64,000 bases of DNA, from assembly GCA_017624675.1 (NCBI GenBank), contig JAGAMO010000029.1:51724-115723 (forward strand), read 5' to 3'. The stretch's first letter is position 1. Each line of letters opens with the position of its first letter. Origin of the DNA: Clostridia bacterium (GTDB taxonomy: Bacteria > Bacillota > Clostridia > Oscillospirales > Acutalibacteraceae). The notes beneath the pieces are model-generated. The model saw only the letters and a list, made by a program, of their open reading frames with translations, was not told the origin of the DNA and made no database searches. Both the position numbers and the translations under genes were made by a program. Positions 36,592 through 45,015 of the stretch are shown here, in pieces.

Positions 36592-37833
36592 CTATCTGAT
36601 TTGTCCGTCGCCTTTGATTATATATTTGTAAGTATTAAGTTCATTAAGACCCATCGGACCTCTTGCGTGGAGCTTTTGGGTGGAAATGCCCATTTCGCAA
36701 CCAAGACCAAACTCACCGCCATCGGTAAATCTTGTTGAAGCATTAACATAAACAGCGGCAGAATCAACACGGGAAACAAAATATTCAGCAGTGTTTTCGT
36801 TATTAGTGATAATACTTTCACTATGATGGGTTGAGTGTTTAGAAATATGATTCACTGCCTCTGTTACATTTTCAACAATTTTCACAGCGATTTTATAATC
36901 CAAAAATTCAGTGTCGTAGGAATTTATATCAGCCAAACTAACAGGTATAATTTGGGACGTTTCGTTATCCCCTATTATCTCAGTTACAGGGTTTGTGTTT
37001 TTGAACAAAGTGTGAAGTTTTGGTAAAAATTCATTGGCAATCGCCTTATCTACCAAACAAACCTCACAGGCATTACATACTGAGGGTCGGCTTCTTTTTG
37101 CATTGTCAATGATTTTCAAAGCTTTTTCTAAGTCGGCATCTTTATCAACATAAATGTGACATATACCTGTGCCCGTTTCAATGCAAGGCACCTTTGCATT
37201 TTCGGTACAAGCTTTAATAAGACCCTTGCCACCACGAGGGATAAGTAAATCAACAAGTCCTACAGCTGTCATTAACTCACTTGCACTGTTTCTCGAGGTA
37301 TCTTCAACCAAGTTAATATAATTTTCGTCAATTCCGCTGTTTTTAAGACCTATTTTAAGAGCCGTTACAATAGCATTTGCACTCAAAAAAGCGTCTTTTC
37401 CGCTTCTAAGCACACAAACATTACCGCTTTTAAAACTGAGTGCTGCAGCATCAGAGGTAACATTTGGACGACTTTCATAAATTATAGCCACAACGCCGAA
37501 AGGTATGCTTGTTTTCTCAATAAGAAGACCATTGTTGTGATTTGTTTTTTCAATAACCTTACCTACAGGGTCGGGCAAATTTGCAACATCTATAATTCCC
37601 TTAGCCATTGCTTTGATACGCTCAGCATCAAGGCGCAATCGGTCAATCATAACAGGCGCAATCACACCTTTTGCGTTCTCAATATCTAAAGCGTTTGCTT
37701 TGAGAATTTCTTCTGTATTTAAAACAAGACTTTCAGCCATATTCTTTAAAGCCGCATTCTTAATGTCGGTTGAAATGGGAGCATTTAAAGAAACTTGCTT
37801 TGCCTTTTTTAAAATTTCATTAGTTTCGGTCAT
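36592..37833 (-). CDS. proA: Glutamate-5-semialdehyde dehydrogenase (gamma-glutamyl phosphate reductase)
   Basis: 413 residues, the usual ProA length. The catalytic cysteine lies in RPSVCNACEVCLVD. The cofactor-binding region contains SFKSGNVCVLRSGKDA, and RGGKGLI follows. It reduces glutamyl-5-phosphate with NADPH, the second step of proline synthesis. It starts 2 bases after proB ends. Confidence 0.97.
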   Translation of the reverse strand: MTETNEILKKAKQVSLNAPISTDIKNAALKNMAESLVLNTEEILKANALDIENAKGVIAPVMIDRLRLDAERIKAMAKGIIDVANLPDPVGKVIEKTNHNNGLLIEKTSIPFGVVAIIYESRPNVTSDAAALSFKSGNVCVLRSGKDAFLSANAIVTALKIGLKNSGIDENYINLVEDTSRNSASELMTAVGLVDLLIPRGGKGLIKACTENAKVPCIETGTGICHIYVDKDADLEKALKIIDNAKRSRPSVCNACEVCLVDKAIANEFLPKLHTLFKNTNPVTEIIGDNETSQIIPVSLADINSYDTEFLDYKIAVKIVENVTEAVNHISKHSTHHSESIITNNENTAEYFVSRVDSAAVYVNASTRFTDGGEFGLGCEMGISTQKLHARGPMGLNELNTYKYIIKGDGQIR

Positions 37834-37835
37834 TA

Positions 37836-38606
37836 TTACTCCTTCTTCGCTACAAATCTTGTACCAACATCTTCACTGTCAATGATTGAATATAAAAGTT
37901 GAGGATTACTACCGTTGGCAATAACCATATCAGTACCACCTGCGGTCGCAATTTTTGCGGCCTTGATTTTTGTTACCATTCCGCCGGTACCTAAAGTAGT
38001 ACCTGCACCGCCTGTCATAGCAACAATTTCATCAGTGATTTCTTCAACACGGCTTAACATAACCGCATTTCTATCTTTGTGGGGGTCGGCTGTGTAAAGA
38101 CCGTCGATATCAGATAAAATAATAAGTAAATCTGCGTTAATTGTTGTTGAGACAATAGCACCTAAAGTGTCATTATCACCAATAATAATTTCATCGGTAG
38201 CAATGGTATCGTTTTCATTGATAATCGGTATAACGCCAAGCTCTAAAAGTCGGCAGAGTGTGTTTTTAAAATTAGAACAACGCTCAGTATCAGCAATATC
38301 CTCATCGGTCAAAAGAATTTGTGCAACCGTATGATTATATTCAGAAAACAGCTTATCGTATGTATACATCAGTTCACACTGACCTACAGCGGCAGCGGCC
38401 TGTTTTGTGGGTATATCGTGAGGTTTTTCTCCAAGACCTAATTTGCCAACACCCATACCAATAGCACCCGAAGAAACCATAATAATCTCGTTGCCTGCGT
38501 TTTTAAGGTCGGATATAACCTTACAAAGCTCCTCGACACGGCGGATATTAAGTCTTCCTGTCTCATGAGCGAGTGTTGATGTTCCTAATTTTATAACAAC
38601 CTTCAT
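37836..38606 (-). CDS. proB: Glutamate 5-kinase, short form without PUA domain
   Basis: 256 residues from the ATG at 38606 (AGGTG 6 bases upstream; a GTG 9 bases earlier is also in frame). It has the amino-acid-kinase fold: VIKLGTSTLA, VSSGAIGMG, NENDTIATDEI and GTGGMVTKIKAA. The C-terminal PUA domain of E. coli ProB is absent, as in many Firmicutes. It phosphorylates glutamate, the first and feedback-inhibited step of proline synthesis. First gene of proBAC, with its own promoter just upstream. Confidence 0.95.
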   Translation of the reverse strand: MKVVIKLGTSTLAHETGRLNIRRVEELCKVISDLKNAGNEIIMVSSGAIGMGVGKLGLGEKPHDIPTKQAAAAVGQCELMYTYDKLFSEYNHTVAQILLTDEDIADTERCSNFKNTLCRLLELGVIPIINENDTIATDEIIIGDNDTLGAIVSTTINADLLIILSDIDGLYTADPHKDRNAVMLSRVEEITDEIVAMTGGAGTTLGTGGMVTKIKAAKIATAGGTDMVIANGSNPQLLYSIIDSEDVGTRFVAKKE

Positions 38607-38637
38607 TTTTAACACCTATCATATAAATAATAGTAAA

Positions 38638-38666
38638 ATTATACCACAAAAATAAAAAACTTTCAA
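38638..38666 (-). promoter_or_regulatory. proBAC promoter embedded in the dut terminator
   Basis: On the reverse strand TTGAAA (38661-38666), 17 bases, TATAAT (38638-38643). The -35 box lies in the 3' arm of the preceding terminator. Confidence 0.65.
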
Positions 38667-38688
38667 TGCTAACACTGAAAGTTTTTTA
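38657..38688 (-). terminator. dut terminator
   Basis: AAAAAACTTTCA pairs with TGAAAGTTTTTT, so it could act on both strands. Confidence 0.8.
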
Positions 38689-38691
38689 AAA

Positions 38692-39132
38692 TTATTTGCT
38701 TCCTGTAGAGCCAAAACCACCCTCGCCGCGTACAGTGTCGGTAAGTTCATCAGCTTCGGTATATTTAACCTTTAAAAAGGGCGTAATAACTAGCTGTGCC
38801 ACGCGCTCCCTATCGGCAATGGTTTGAGTCTGTGCAGAGTGGTTATGAAGTGAAACCATAATTTCTCCTCTATAGTCACTGTCAATAACGCCAACCTTGT
38901 TTGCGGGTGCAAGACCTCTCTTGGTCGCGATACCGCTGCGGGCATAAATCAAACCTGCATAACCTTCGGGAATTTCAAGGGAAAGTCCTGTATGTATTAG
39001 CTTTGTCTCCCCTGCTTCAATTGTAACCTCGCCGCCCTCACAAGCATATAAATCTGCACCTGCGGCAAATTCGGTACCATATGTAGGGGCAATAGCCTCT
39101 TCGTTTAATTTTTTGAAATTTACCTTAATCAT
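38692..39132 (-). CDS. dut: dUTP diphosphatase
   Basis: 146 residues from the ATG at 39132, which has TAGGAG 8 bases upstream; the longer frame into nrdG is unlikely. All trimeric dUTPase motifs are present: GADLYA, RSGIATKRGL, GVIDSDYRGE, ADRERVAQLV, and the C-terminal GEGGFGSTG lid. It removes dUTP and supplies dUMP for thymidylate. It lies 10 bases after nrdG, which places it in the nucleotide operon nrdD-nrdG-dut. Confidence 0.96.
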   Translation of the reverse strand: MIKVNFKKLNEEAIAPTYGTEFAAGADLYACEGGEVTIEAGETKLIHTGLSLEIPEGYAGLIYARSGIATKRGLAPANKVGVIDSDYRGEIMVSLHNHSAQTQTIADRERVAQLVITPFLKVKYTEADELTDTVRGEGGFGSTGSK

Positions 39133-39142
39133 TTTAAAACTC

Positions 39143-39703
39143 CTATTCGTAAATATCTCCGCTTCCCATTCGTCTTTCCCATTTGCCCTCAAGCCAAACA
39201 GTTTCGTTTTTAAGCAAGGAAGTTTGAACATCAATTATTCGCTGGTTTGAAGAGCCTCTAAAAAGCAAATCGGGACTTTTAAGTTCTTCAACAAATTTTC
39301 CGTCAACTAAAACATCGGTATACTTTAAAATTTCTTTTACAGTTTCTAAACTGCCAACTGTTCCTTTAAGAAGTTGCTCGTCAAAAAGAAAGCCTGTATA
39401 AATCCAAATATTTTTTTGAGGAAATTTGGTTTTAATTTCTTTTACAACCTTTAAAACACCCGCTTGATTTTCGGGTTCAAATGGCTCACCGCCTAAAACC
39501 GAAAAACCGGTTATATGTTCGGGTGCTGTGGCGGTAACAAGTTCCTCTAAGACTGCGTCGGTAAAGAGATTTCCGTAAGAAAAATCCCACGCCTCAGAAT
39601 TAAAGCAGTTCTTGCAAAAATGACGGCAACCGCTAACAAATAAACTAACCCTGACGCCTGGGCCGTTGGCAATATCAAATTTTTTAATTACTGCATAATT
39701 CAT
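39143..39703 (-). CDS. nrdG: Anaerobic ribonucleoside-triphosphate reductase activating protein
   Basis: 186 residues, a small radical-SAM enzyme. The 4Fe-4S cluster motif is C-x3-C-x2-C in SGCRHFCKNCFN, and the SAM-binding GGEPF follows. It generates the glycyl radical on NrdD. It is the partner of the upstream nrdD gene, from which a stable hairpin separates it by 48 bases. Confidence 0.96.
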   Translation of the reverse strand: MNYAVIKKFDIANGPGVRVSLFVSGCRHFCKNCFNSEAWDFSYGNLFTDAVLEELVTATAPEHITGFSVLGGEPFEPENQAGVLKVVKEIKTKFPQKNIWIYTGFLFDEQLLKGTVGSLETVKEILKYTDVLVDGKFVEELKSPDLLFRGSSNQRIIDVQTSLLKNETVWLEGKWERRMGSGDIYE

Positions 39704-39718
39704 AAAAAATCCTCAAAA

Positions 39719-39743
39719 ACACATAGCACCCGAAGGTGCTATG
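39719..39743 (-). terminator. Hairpin between nrdD and nrdG
   Basis: CATAGCACC pairs with GGTGCTATG around a TTCG loop (reverse strand), followed by TGTTTTTG. The interrupted T-run suggests partial termination or mRNA stabilisation. Confidence 0.5.
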
Positions 39744-39751
39744 CTAATTAA

Positions 39752-41926
39752 TTATAGATGTAAAACTCTTTCTTGAATTTCCTGAGTTCTGCCTTGATTC
39801 CAATACTGTGTTCCGATATATCCGCAAGTACGACGGGCAACATTCATCTTGTCTTGGTCGGTGTTTCCGCAATTAGGACACTTCCAAATAAGCTTTCCGT
39901 CCACTTCTTCAATAGCAATTTCGCCGTCAAAACCACAAATGTGGCAATAGTCACTCTTGGTATTAAGCTCGGCGTACATAATATTATCATAGATAAACTG
40001 CATTACCGAGAGAACAGCATCAAGATTGTTCTGCATATTGGGTACTTCAACATAGGAAATAGCACCACCGGGAGATAATGCTTGGAATTTAGCCTCAAGC
40101 GCTAACTTATCAAATGCATCAATTTCCTCGGTTACGTGAACATGATAGCTGTTTGTAATATAGTTCTTATCGGTAACACCATCAACTTTGCCAAAACGCT
40201 TCTGTAAGCATTTAGCAAACTTATAGGTTGTGCTTTCAAGGGGTGTGCCGTATAAGGAATAATCTATATTTTCAGCAGCCTTCCATTTTGCGGTATACTC
40301 GTTGAGTTTCTTCATAATCTCAAGACCAAGTTTTTCGCCCTCAGGCTCGGTGAGTTTTTTGCCGTTTAAGGCATAAACACACTCCCAAAGACCTGCATAG
40401 CCAAGAGACAAGGTTGAATAACCGCCGTGAAGATATTTATCGATGGTCTCACCTTTCTTAAGGCGAAGCAATGCGCCGTGCTGCCAAAGAATAGGCGCAG
40501 CATCAGATACAGTTCCAGTAAGTCTTTCGTGACGAGACTGCAATGCACGATGGCAAAGTTCCATTCTGTCATCAAAAATCTCCCAGAATTTATCCATATT
40601 TTTATTAGCGGATAAACCGATATCAACCAAGTTAACGGTTACAACACCTTGGTTGAAGCGACCGTAATACTTAGGTTTGCCTTCTTCGTCAACATAAGGA
40701 GTAAGGAAACTTCTGCATCCCATACAGGTATAGCAATGGCCTTCGCCGTTCTTGTCAATCTTATTTTGAAGCATAACCTTTTCAGAAATATAGTCAGGCA
40801 CCATTCTCTTAGCGGTACACTTAGCAGAAAGCTGAGTTAAGTACCAATATTTTGTACCTTCTCTAATATTATCTTCTTCAAGAACATAGATAAGTTTCGG
40901 GAAAGCAGGTGTAATCCATACACCCTTTTCGTTCTTAACACCTTGATAACGCTGTTTTAAAACTTCCTCAATAATTAAAGCCAAGTCAGCCTTTTCTTGC
41001 TCGTTTTTAGCCTCGTTAAGATACATAAATACTGTAACAAAAGGAGCCTGACCGTTAGTTGTCATAAGGGTAACTACCTGATACTGAATAGTCTGAACGC
41101 CCTTTCTAACCTCATCACGGAGTCTCTTTTCGGTGATTTCAGCAATCTTTTCGGGGGTGATGTTAGGAGCAATATCACTAAGTTCTTTTTCAACCTCTTT
41201 ATAAATCTTTTTACGGCTGATATCAACAAAAGGTGCTAAATGAGTAAGGCTGATGCTTTGACCACCATATTGGCAAGAAGCAACCTGAGCGATAATTTGT
41301 GTAGCAATGTTACAAGCAGTTGAGAAAGTATGAGGTTTCTCGATATATGTTCCGCTAATAACAGTGCCGTTTTGAAGCATATCCTCAAGGTTAACAAGGT
41401 CACAGTTATGCATATGCTGTGCAAAATAGTCAGCGTCGTGGAAGTGAATAATACCTTGCTCGTGAGCCTCAACAATGTCAGGATTCAACAAAATACGCTT
41501 AGTAATATCCTTACTAACCTCACCAGCCATATAGTCGCGCTGAACGCTGTTTACAGTTGGATTCTTATTTGAATTTTCTTGTTTAACTTCCTCGTTGTTG
41601 CATTCAATAAGGCTTAAAATTTGCTCGTCAGTAGTGTTAGACTTACGCACTAACGCACGGGTATAACGGTAGGTTATATAACGACGCGCAACCTCAAAAG
41701 CGCGTTGATTCATGATTTGGTCCTCGACCATATCCTGAATTTCTTCCACACTTAAAGAACGGTTCATATTCATGGCAGCGCTTTCAACATCCTCAGCAAT
41801 TCTGCGGATTTGCACTTCACTCATACGGGCACTTGGAACAACACTTTCGTTGGCTTTTGTAACAGCGACAACTATTTTGCGAGGGTCAAATTCAACCTCT
41901 GCTCCACTTCTTTTAATAATCTTCAT
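39752..41926 (-). CDS. nrdD: Anaerobic ribonucleoside-triphosphate reductase (class III)
   Basis: 724 residues. An N-terminal ATP-cone (about 1-90), the catalytic ten-stranded barrel, a C-terminal zinc site (CHICG and CPNCG), and the glycyl-radical loop RTCGYIGT. It makes deoxyribonucleotides without oxygen and is destroyed by it, consistent with an anaerobe. It is activated by NrdG, encoded downstream. The promoter region carries an NrdR-box-like palindrome almost identical to the one in front of nrdR. Confidence 0.98.
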   Translation of the reverse strand: MKIIKRSGAEVEFDPRKIVVAVTKANESVVPSARMSEVQIRRIAEDVESAAMNMNRSLSVEEIQDMVEDQIMNQRAFEVARRYITYRYTRALVRKSNTTDEQILSLIECNNEEVKQENSNKNPTVNSVQRDYMAGEVSKDITKRILLNPDIVEAHEQGIIHFHDADYFAQHMHNCDLVNLEDMLQNGTVISGTYIEKPHTFSTACNIATQIIAQVASCQYGGQSISLTHLAPFVDISRKKIYKEVEKELSDIAPNITPEKIAEITEKRLRDEVRKGVQTIQYQVVTLMTTNGQAPFVTVFMYLNEAKNEQEKADLALIIEEVLKQRYQGVKNEKGVWITPAFPKLIYVLEEDNIREGTKYWYLTQLSAKCTAKRMVPDYISEKVMLQNKIDKNGEGHCYTCMGCRSFLTPYVDEEGKPKYYGRFNQGVVTVNLVDIGLSANKNMDKFWEIFDDRMELCHRALQSRHERLTGTVSDAAPILWQHGALLRLKKGETIDKYLHGGYSTLSLGYAGLWECVYALNGKKLTEPEGEKLGLEIMKKLNEYTAKWKAAENIDYSLYGTPLESTTYKFAKCLQKRFGKVDGVTDKNYITNSYHVHVTEEIDAFDKLALEAKFQALSPGGAISYVEVPNMQNNLDAVLSVMQFIYDNIMYAELNTKSDYCHICGFDGEIAIEEVDGKLIWKCPNCGNTDQDKMNVARRTCGYIGTQYWNQGRTQEIQERVLHL

Positions 41927-41968
41927 TTTTATATCTCCCCTAAATATTCCAATATTTGAGAATTATCA

Positions 41969-41984
41969 ATACTATATCTTGTGG
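41969..41984 (-). promoter_or_regulatory. NrdR-box-like operator upstream of nrdD
   Basis: Reverse-strand CCACAAGATATAGTAT matches 12 of 16 bases of the NrdR palindrome and 15 of 16 of the nrdR box at 3076-3091. A weaker half-matching copy sits 32 bp upstream (42001-42016), the usual pair distance. Confidence 0.6.
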
Positions 41985-41994
41985 TACAGAAAAT

Positions 41995-42022
41995 ATTATA
42001 TCACTATCTTTTAAAAAATCAA
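41995..42022 (-). promoter_or_regulatory. nrdD promoter
   Basis: On the reverse strand TTGATT (42017-42022), 16 bases, TATAAT (41995-42000). It lies between the two NrdR-box-like sites. Confidence 0.65.
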
Positions 42023-42090
42023 GTGGTAATTTAACTTTTTATTCTAATTTTTTGAAATTTGTGATTTTTTACTAAACCAACTAATTGCTT

Positions 42091-42933
42091 TTAGTTTAAT
42101 TTTTTAAACCCTTCTCCTATTATTTCACCCGCCTCAGTAACGATTATAAAAGCTTTAGGGTCATATTTTTCAACTAAAGAATAAAATAGCGAAACCTCAA
42201 AAGGTCTTAAACTACACATTAACATTTTTCGCTTTTCACCGGTGTATCCACCCGTCACATCAAATAGTGTGATACCTCTTGAAAGTTCCTGTGAGACACT
42301 TTTGCATATTTCATCAGGTTTCGATGTAATTGTATAAATCACCTTTCCTCTGTCACCGCCGTAGAGCATACTATCCATGACTCGTGCAGATGCAAACATT
42401 GTAACTACTGAATAAAGCGCGCTTTCGATGTTTTTGTAAACTATCACTGCTAATAAAATTACAGCTGCGTCTAAAATAAGTATTATTTTACCCACCGTAA
42501 AATGCCTGAAGCGTTTGTTAATAAGCTTAGCAACAATATCTACTCCACCCGTTGTGGCACCGTGAAGCATTATAAGGCTGATTCCAAGGCCTAATAAACA
42601 TCCACCAAATATAGAAGCTAAAATCTTATCAACCTTTACCGCCGGAACTACTTCTTCAACAAATGTTATTGCAAAAGAGACCATTGTTGTTGCAACAGCA
42701 GTGCTTATAATAAATTTTCCTCCGAATTTAATATACCCTAAAATTAGAATAGGTATATTTAAAACAAGTATGGTTAAACCTGTAGGCACATGTAATGTGT
42801 AGTTTAAGAGCGTTGCAATACCCGTAAGTCCACCGGGAGAAATCTCGTTGGCAGAAATAAAAATCGTAACCGCAATAGCATATATTATACTCCCAACTGT
42901 ATACCATAATAAATCTTTTAAATGCTTTTTCAT
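42091..42933 (-). CDS. YitT family membrane protein
   Basis: 280 residues from the ATG at 42933 (GGTGAT close upstream); a longer frame exists without support. Five to six membrane helices form the YitT domain, with SPGGLTGIATLLNY and the HGATTGGVDIVAKLI repeat-like motif. A soluble C-terminal DUF2179 domain follows (GVIYTITSKPDEI in part). The family is widespread in Firmicutes with no agreed function; some members have been linked to transport. Alone between nrdD and the tRNA-Pro locus. Confidence 0.88.
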   Translation of the reverse strand: MKKHLKDLLWYTVGSIIYAIAVTIFISANEISPGGLTGIATLLNYTLHVPTGLTILVLNIPILILGYIKFGGKFIISTAVATTMVSFAITFVEEVVPAVKVDKILASIFGGCLLGLGISLIMLHGATTGGVDIVAKLINKRFRHFTVGKIILILDAAVILLAVIVYKNIESALYSVVTMFASARVMDSMLYGGDRGKVIYTITSKPDEICKSVSQELSRGITLFDVTGGYTGEKRKMLMCSLRPFEVSLFYSLVEKYDPKAFIIVTEAGEIIGEGFKKLN

Positions 42934-42995
42934 CAAATCACCAAAAATATTATATGTAAGGTAGCTTTGAAAATTAAAAATTACAATAAAATAGA

Positions 42996-43024
42996 TTGAC
43001 AAAGCGAAATGTTTAATATATAAT
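42996..43024 (+). promoter_or_regulatory. Perfect consensus promoter of the tRNA-Pro locus
   Basis: TTGACA (42996-43001), exactly 17 bases, TATAAT (43019-43024). It transcribes first the broken tRNA half and then the intact tRNA-Pro. Confidence 0.8.
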
Positions 43025-43053
43025 AAATAAGCTGTCTAAAATTCAAACACCAA

Positions 43054-43089
43054 CGAGGTGTGGCGCAGTTGGTAGCCACTAGTTTTGGG
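43054..43089 (+). pseudogene. 5' half of a tRNA-Pro, broken inside the anticodon loop
   Basis: 36 bases match the intact tRNA-Pro 181 bases downstream (CGAGGTGTGGCGCAGTTGG onward), with one small difference (AGCCACT for AGCGCACT), and stop matching right after TTTTGGG in the anticodon loop. It holds the acceptor 5' strand, the D-arm and the anticodon stem 5' strand, and cannot fold into a tRNA. Confidence 0.85.
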
Positions 43090-43234
43090 TGAGGTTGCGA
43101 GCGCTCACTGTGTGAGATACAGCGAGCATAACGAAGCGCCGCGGTCAAAACTTTTAACGGCAGTTTAAAAAAGTTTTGGGTACCGCAAGAGGGTTGCCAA
43201 AACTTTCTTTAAAAATCATATCACAACTTAATAT
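43090..43234 (+). repeat. Structured spacer between the tRNA-Pro half and the intact copy
   Basis: No coding frame. It contains a perfect 10-bp inverted repeat AAAGTTTTGG / CCAAAACTTT (about 43166-43207), another CAAAACTTTT / AAAAGTTTTG pair around 43145-43178, and a CTCAC-TGT-GTGAG hairpin near 43109. The repeated GTTTTGGG string is the same as the anticodon-loop sequence where the tRNA copy breaks off. Confidence 0.6.
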
Positions 43235-43310
43235 CGAGGTGTGGCGCAGTTGGTAGCGCACTAGTTTTGGGAACTAGATGCCGCAGGTTCGAGCCCTGTC
43301 ACCTCGACCA
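43235..43310 (+). tRNA. tRNA-Pro (anticodon TGG)
   Basis: A complete cloverleaf: acceptor CGAGGTG/CACCTCG, D-loop GCGCAGTTGGTAGCGC, anticodon stem CTAGT/ACTAG with loop TTTGGGA giving TGG, GGTTCGAGCCC T-arm, discriminator A, encoded CCA. A terminator follows at once. Confidence 0.97.
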
Positions 43311-43346
43311 AAATCCAAATTCGACTTTGTCGGGTTTGGATTTTTT
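43311..43346 (+). terminator. tRNA-Pro terminator
   Basis: AAATCCAAA pairs with TTTGGATTT, followed by a T-run. Confidence 0.75.
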
Positions 43347-43354
43347 ATCTACAA

Positions 43355-43389
43355 TTAAACCCGATGAATTTTTAGTTCATCGGGTTTAT
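43355..43389 (-). terminator. Terminator-like hairpin after the TipAS pseudogene
   Basis: A perfect 12-bp inverted repeat AAACCCGATGAA / TTCATCGGGTTT. The T-run in the reverse direction is short. Confidence 0.6.
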
Positions 43390-43390
43390 G

Positions 43391-43795
43391 TTATTTACTA
43401 TATATTTCTATTGCTTTCTGCACGAATTCGGCGGTGCCTTCAGTGTGCTTGTCAATATTGTTTTTAAATCGTTCATCGGCGACATACATTTGACCGAGTC
43501 CTGCAAGAATCTCTTTTGCACAGGTGTAGTAATTCTCGGTAATATAGTTTTTCAGTTCAATCACTAATGCCTGAGCCTTGTTTGAGTCGGCTGTGTAACC
43601 GTTATTCATACACTCGGCAAATTTTGTAAAGACGGACATTAAACCATCATTTGTCTCTTGCCATTTATCTCTGGTGTAGTCGGCAGTTTTTTCTGCGTGT
43701 TCTTTAAAGGCTTCAGTTTCACCCCAACGCCGTTTTGACTCGGCTTCATACTGCTTAACTGCGGTTTAATAATCACTATTATCAAATGCTGTCAT
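43391..43795 (-). pseudogene. TipAS (antibiotic-binding) domain protein with an early in-frame stop
   Basis: Reading from the ATG at 43795 (AAAGGAAC upstream), the frame gives MTAFDNSDY, then TAA at 43766-43768, then continues without any other stop as TAVKQYEAESKRRWGETEAF through ADSNKAQALVIELKNYI and AKEILAGLGQMYV to the normal end. This is the C-terminal TipAS domain of MerR-type TipA regulators, which binds thiopeptide-like drugs. The stop most simply replaces a Lys or Gln codon by one base change. The MerR DNA-binding part is absent upstream. A 82-residue remainder could in principle be made from the ATG at 43639, but without a ribosome site. Confidence 0.85.
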
Positions 43796-43893
43796 TATAA
43801 TCGTTCCTTTCTCGGCCCATTCAAAGCAAATATAATATGTTGCTCTTAATCTGAGTATTTAACCTCAAGGGTAAATCTTATAAGGATGACCGA

Positions 43894-44874
43894 TTATTGT
43901 TTCTTAACATTAGCAAGGGGGTTGGAATCAACCGCCTTTTTAATTTGTGTGTTAGAAACGTGGGTATAAATTTGGGTTGTTCCAAGATTTGCGTGACCCA
44001 AGATATCCTTTAAAACACGGATATCAACATTTCCGTGCTGATACATAAGTGTTGCGGCTGTATGGCGAAGCTTGTGGGTTGAGTAACCCATATCGCCAAG
44101 ACCCGATTTTTGAAGATAGGTTTTAACTATGTGCTGAACAGTTTTGTTGCTTATTCGCCTTTTATTACGGCTAATAAATAGAGCATTTCGGTCGTTAACA
44201 TTTATACCCTCTCTGGGTCGTACAGCCAAATAGTTATTAATTGCGGTAATACAAGCGGAATTTAAATATACAATTCTTTCCTTATTGCCCTTACCGATAA
44301 CGGTTAAGGTATCATCATTTGAAATACTGGATAAATTAAGTGCGCAAAGCTCGGCAAGACGAAGACCGCAGTTTAAAAACAAGGTTAGAATACAAAAATC
44401 TCTTTCCTTGTTGTCCCCCTCAACCGATTTTAAAAGCTCTAGCGAGTCTTCTAATGTTAAGTGCTTAGGTAAGGCTTGTTTTACCTTTGGAGACTCCAAA
44501 AGCTCGGCAGGGTTAGTTTCAAGCTGATGGGTTTGCACCGATAAATACTTAAAGAAAATTCTAAGGGTTGAGGTTTTTCTGGCTCTTGAAGCAGGTCCAT
44601 TTTGGCGTTCCTCCTTGCAATAAACCATAAAAGCGTAAAGGTCAGATATTGTAATTGTCTTTATAAGCGAAATATCAACCGACTCAATGCTTATTTTCTC
44701 AAACTCCAAATCCTTCGGCACTTTTCCTCTGATTAACAAAATATACCTAAAAAAGGTTTGTAGGTCTAAATAATACCCCTCCACCGAGCGTGAGGACTTG
44801 CCTCTAATAGTTTCATTATAGGTCAAAAAGTCCCGAATAACGGGCGGACAGGACTGTAAAATTTCAAGCCTCAT
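43894..44874 (-). CDS. Tyrosine recombinase, XerC/XerD family
   Basis: 326 residues. An N-terminal SAM-like core-binding domain (about 8-115) and a catalytic domain with Arg in LNCGLRLAELC, the HKLRHTAATLM box, His in GHANLGTTQIYTH and the nucleophile Tyr there. It resolves chromosome dimers at dif sites in its housekeeping form. It is somewhat longer than XerD (about 300), but no excisionase or other mobile-element genes adjoin it. Nearby tRNA-Pro debris makes an old integration event conceivable, but the protein reads as a housekeeping Xer. Confidence 0.9.
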   Translation of the reverse strand: MRLEILQSCPPVIRDFLTYNETIRGKSSRSVEGYYLDLQTFFRYILLIRGKVPKDLEFEKISIESVDISLIKTITISDLYAFMVYCKEERQNGPASRARKTSTLRIFFKYLSVQTHQLETNPAELLESPKVKQALPKHLTLEDSLELLKSVEGDNKERDFCILTLFLNCGLRLAELCALNLSSISNDDTLTVIGKGNKERIVYLNSACITAINNYLAVRPREGINVNDRNALFISRNKRRISNKTVQHIVKTYLQKSGLGDMGYSTHKLRHTAATLMYQHGNVDIRVLKDILGHANLGTTQIYTHVSNTQIKKAVDSNPLANVKKQ

Positions 44875-45015
44875 ATTTACAACTCCATTGTGTATATGAT
44901 AAAATAATTATACCATTTAAATTTTCAAAAATCAATCTTAAAGAATTCTTAATAATTTATATACTTATATCTTAAACGATTATATGATACAATGTTTTCA
45001 AAGGTGGCGAAAAGG

